DNA of 6,276 nt from Terriglobales bacterium (GTDB lineage Bacteria > Acidobacteriota > Terriglobia > Terriglobales > Gp1-AA117): assembly GCA_030150795.1 (NCBI GenBank), contig JASLFF010000219.1:1-6276 (forward strand), given 5' to 3'. The position numbers were made by a program, and so were the translations under genes. The notes under the pieces were generated by a model. The model was not told the DNA's origin. It did no database searches and saw only the letters and a list, made by a program, of their open reading frames with translations. Numbering within the stretch: position 1 is the stretch's first letter; each line of letters begins with the position of its first letter. Below are positions 4,140 through 6,276 of this stretch, piece after piece.

Positions 4140-5843
4140 ATGGCCGATCAGATACCCAAGCTCCCTACAAAAATCGACGCCACCTCCACCCGCTTTGAAA
4201 AGAACATGCGCGCCATGGCGGAGCTTGTGGCCGCCGTCCGTAATGAGGAAGAAAAGATCCGCCTCGGCGGCGGCGAAAAGGCCATCGATTCACAACACGC
4301 CAAAAAGCGTCTGACTGCGCGCGAGCGCATCAACCTGCTCATTGATCGCGATACCGAATTTTTTGAGCTTGGGCTTTATGCCGCCTATGAAATGTATGAA
4401 GAATGGGGCGGCGCGCCTTCGTCCGGAGTGGTCACCGGACTGGGACGCGTGCATGGACGGCTGTTCATGCTGATCGTGAATGACGCTACGGTCAAAGCCG
4501 GGGCGTTCTTCCCCATGACGGCGAAAAAGGTGATCCGGGCGCAGAACATCGCCATTGAAAATCATATTCCCACGATCTACCTGGTCGATTCTGCCGGTGT
4601 ATTTCTGCCGCTGCAGGAAGATGTCTTTCCCGATACAGACGATTTTGGCCGCGTCTTTCGCAATAACGCGGTAATGTCCGCCATGGGAATTCCGCAGATC
4701 ACGGCCATTATGGGCATGTGTGTGGCCGGTGGCGCGTACCTGCCGGTGATGTGCGACACCATATTGATGACAGAAGGCAGCGGGCTTTTCCTGGCCGGAC
4801 CAGCGCTGGTTCAGGCCGCAATCGGCGCTAAGTACACGGCGGAAGAACTGGGCGGCGCGCAGATGCACGCGCAGATTGCCGGCACCATCGATTATCGCGA
4901 ACCCAACGATCACATCTGCCTGGAGCGCATACGCTCGGTCGTCAGCAAGCTAGGCCATAAGCCGGGCGCGCCGTTTAATCGAGTGAAAGCCGAACCTCCA
5001 GCTTACGCGGCGGAAGAGATTTACGGCATCTTTGAAGCCGACGGTATGCGCCCGTACGACATGAAAGAAATCATTGCGCGGATTGTTGACGGCGCGAAGT
5101 TCGATGAGTACAAGGCCGAGTACGGCAAGACTGTAATCTGCGGGCTGGCGCGCATCGGCGGATTCGCCGTGGGCATTGTGGCCAACCAGGCGTCGCCCGC
5201 GCAGCAGACTGATCCTTCATCCGGCGCAAAGCGCGTGGAGTTTGGCCGCGTGATCTATGCGGAAAGCGCGGAGAAGGCAGCGCGCTTCATCATGGACTGC
5301 AACCAGAACCTTGTGCCGCTGATTTTTCTGCACGACGTGAACGGCTTCATGGTGGGCCGCGACGCCGAGTGGAGCGGTATTATCAAAGCCGGAGCCAAGA
5401 TGGTGAACGCTGTGGCCAATTCCGTGGTGCCCAAAATTACGGTCATCATCGGCGGATCATTTGGCGCGGGACATTATGCCATGTGCGGCAAGGCCTACGA
5501 TCCACGATTTGTCTTTGCATGGCCTTCTGCCCGTTATGCCGTCATGAGCGGTGCGGCGGCTGCAGGAACGCTGGTGGAAATCAAGATCAAGCAACTGGAA
5601 CGCGGCGGCAAAAAGCTGAGCGAACAGGATCGCAAAGAGCTTTTCGACGCCACCAAAGCCACCTATGACCACCAGACCGATCCGCGTTACGGCGCGGCGC
5701 GGTTGTGGATCGATAAAATTATTGATCCCATGGAGACGCGCCAGACGTTGATTACAGCACTGGAGGCGGCAAGCCTGAATCCGGAGGTGAAGGAGTTTAA
5801 GGTGGGGGTTTTGCAAACTTTGTTTGGTGAAATCCCGAGCTAA
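4140..5843 (+). CDS. Acyl-CoA carboxylase carboxyltransferase (beta) subunit, methylcrotonoyl-CoA carboxylase type
   Basis: The 567-residue product is full length for the biotin-dependent carboxyltransferase family (about 510-570). It moves CO2 from carboxybiotin on the alpha subunit to an acyl-CoA in the cytoplasm. Residues 55-66 (KKRLTARERINL) are the usual N-terminal ARERI segment. NDATVKAGAFFP (114-125) and IYLVDSAGVFLPLQEDVFPD (146-165) form the CoA-binding half, and the MCVAGGAYLPVM segment (193-204) supplies the first oxyanion-hole Gly-Gly. The C-terminal half has FLHDVNGFMVGRDAE (396-410) and IIGGSFGAGHYAMCG (436-450), which is the second oxyanion site and biotin pocket, then FAWPSARYAVMSGAAAAG (459-476). 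The 'DSAGVFLP-Q-DVFPD' and 'FAWP-AR--VM-G--AAG' wording is closest to methylcrotonoyl-CoA carboxylase beta (LiuB/MccB), and the HMG-CoA lyase gene downstream supports leucine breakdown. A propionyl- or geranyl-CoA enzyme is less likely. ATG 4140 is the natural start, but no Shine-Dalgarno sequence precedes it. The partner biotin carboxylase is not in the window. Confidence 0.95.
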   Translation: MADQIPKLPTKIDATSTRFEKNMRAMAELVAAVRNEEEKIRLGGGEKAIDSQHAKKRLTARERINLLIDRDTEFFELGLYAAYEMYEEWGGAPSSGVVTGLGRVHGRLFMLIVNDATVKAGAFFPMTAKKVIRAQNIAIENHIPTIYLVDSAGVFLPLQEDVFPDTDDFGRVFRNNAVMSAMGIPQITAIMGMCVAGGAYLPVMCDTILMTEGSGLFLAGPALVQAAIGAKYTAEELGGAQMHAQIAGTIDYREPNDHICLERIRSVVSKLGHKPGAPFNRVKAEPPAYAAEEIYGIFEADGMRPYDMKEIIARIVDGAKFDEYKAEYGKTVICGLARIGGFAVGIVANQASPAQQTDPSSGAKRVEFGRVIYAESAEKAARFIMDCNQNLVPLIFLHDVNGFMVGRDAEWSGIIKAGAKMVNAVANSVVPKITVIIGGSFGAGHYAMCGKAYDPRFVFAWPSARYAVMSGAAAAGTLVEIKIKQLERGGKKLSEQDRKELFDATKATYDHQTDPRYGAARLWIDKIIDPMETRQTLITALEAASLNPEVKEFKVGVLQTLFGEIPS

Positions 5844-5903
5844 GCGAGGGAACCCTACCTTATCTATGATGTGATCGTCGACATTAAGGTGTTCGTGATT
5901 ATA

Positions 5904-5957
5904 GGGATCTCTCGCTGTGCTCGAGATTTCAGAAAGAACTCCGCGCCTCCGCGGTGA
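5904..5957. repeat. Palindromic and GC-rich repeat-like block before the HMG-CoA lyase gene
   Basis: Two adjacent elements lie in the 131-nt gap. The first, around 5904-5930, contains TCTCG, a 7-nt loop and CGAGA (5910-5914 with 5922-5926), with a second register ATCTC/GAGAT (5907-5911 with 5923-5927). The second is AACTCCGCGCCTCCGCGGTG (5938-5957), which includes a CCGCG-CCTC-CGCGG stem (5941-5954). The second phrase resembles the widespread 'CTCTGCG..CTCCGCGGTGAA' intergenic repeat I recall from many soil bacteria. Copy number cannot be checked here. The remaining gap, 5844-5903, shows no gene or terminator. Confidence 0.55.
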
Positions 5958-5974
5958 ATGAGAATTTGGGTTTT

Positions 5975-6276
5975 ATGTCAAACCAAGTAAAAATCATCGA
6001 ATGCCCGCGCGATGCCTGGCAAGGCCTGAAGGGCCAGATTCCCACGGCTGTCAAAGTCCAGTATCTGCGCGCTCTGATTGGGGCGGGCTTCAAGCATATT
6101 GACGCTGTTTCGTTTGTCTCGCCCAAGGCCATTCCGCAAATGGCCGATTCTGAAGCTGTCCTGAAAGAACTTGATCCGCCGGATGACGTGGAGATTATTG
6201 GCATTGTGGTGAACCAAAAAGGCACGGAGCGCGCGATTGCCACTGAAGCCGTGCAGACGCTCGGATTCCCGTATTC
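5975..6276 (+). CDS. mvaB: Hydroxymethylglutaryl-CoA lyase, N-terminal part (cut by window edge)
   Basis: From ATG 5975 the frame is open to the window end: 100 complete residues, about one third of a typical 300-residue enzyme. HMG-CoA lyase cleaves 3-hydroxy-3-methylglutaryl-CoA to acetyl-CoA and acetoacetate, the last step of leucine degradation, using a DRE-TIM barrel and a divalent metal. The first strand carries IIECPRDAWQGL (7-18), where Arg12-Asp13 match the catalytic Arg and metal-binding Asp of the family's 'E-GPRD--Q' motif. Residues 35-57 contain IGAGFKHIDAVSFVSPKAIPQMAD, whose SFVSPK--PQMAD wording is diagnostic. Human Glu72 is replaced here by Asp43. Then VEIIGIVVNQKG (72-83) forms the next strand. 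A GTG at 5954 is in frame but lies inside a repeat-like sequence, so ATG 5975 is preferred. Only a GGG about 4 nt upstream serves as a weak ribosome site. The direction and spacing (131 nt after the carboxyltransferase) suggest the same regulon. Confidence 0.92.
   Translation, partial: MSNQVKIIECPRDAWQGLKGQIPTAVKVQYLRALIGAGFKHIDAVSFVSPKAIPQMADSEAVLKELDPPDDVEIIGIVVNQKGTERAIATEAVQTLGFPY

Noticed and set aside
4290..4913. 207-codon minus-strand open frame inside the carboxyltransferase gene
   Set aside because: It is antisense to a highly conserved enzyme, and its His/Arg/Gln-rich composition is typical of a reverse-strand shadow.

Overview
The window looks like chromosomal sequence from a moderately GC-rich, free-living heterotrophic bacterium. 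I suspect an Acidobacteriota (Terriglobia-like) genome. That rests on the style of the proteins, GTG starts, weak ribosome sites, and short palindromic or 'ATCCGTGT'-type repeats between genes. The assignment is an inference from memory of such genomes, not a search result. I see no phage, transposase, CRISPR array, tRNA or rRNA.

Layout. (1) Positions 390-1, minus strand: the N-terminal 130 residues of an exported protein with a signal peptide, an Asn/Thr-rich linker and the beginning of a glycoside-hydrolase-like barrel (GH99/GH71-like, tentative). (2) 391-682: a non-coding divergent interval. (3) 683-967, plus strand: a small orphan protein that is essentially only a histidine-kinase phosphoacceptor/dimerisation helix pair with an H-box histidine and no ATPase domain. 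(4) 2845-996, minus strand: a two-gene operon of a CgeB-type glycosyltransferase and a short sugar-phosphate nucleotidyltransferase, joined by an ATGA stop/start overlap. (5) 2846-3131: a divergent non-coding interval with an imperfect hairpin. (6) 3132 to the end, plus strand: a leucine-catabolism-type cluster. It starts with a 59-residue six-cysteine zinc-ribbon protein, followed 4 nt later by a crotonase-fold protein, then the carboxyltransferase (beta) subunit of a methylcrotonoyl-CoA-carboxylase-type enzyme, and finally the N-terminal third of an HMG-CoA lyase cut by the window edge. The two larger gaps inside this cluster (3952-4139 and 5844-5974) are filled with palindromes and short direct repeats.

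How the genes fit together. In the leucine/isovalerate (Liu) pathway, methylcrotonoyl-CoA is carboxylated (MCC), hydrated (methylglutaconyl-CoA hydratase, a crotonase) and cleaved to acetyl-CoA and acetoacetate (HMG-CoA lyase). All three enzyme classes occur here in one direction, so the context supports that pathway. However, the crotonase lacks both canonical hydratase glutamates and is short at its C-terminus, so its exact reaction is open. The biotin carboxylase (alpha) subunit is not in the window and is expected nearby.

I do not see a clear new multi-gene system. The most interesting items are the conserved-looking tiny zinc ribbon fused into the start of the catabolic operon, the divergent and possibly truncated crotonase whose stop codon touches a perfect palindrome, the orphan phosphoacceptor-only protein, and the CgeB/nucleotidyltransferase pair.
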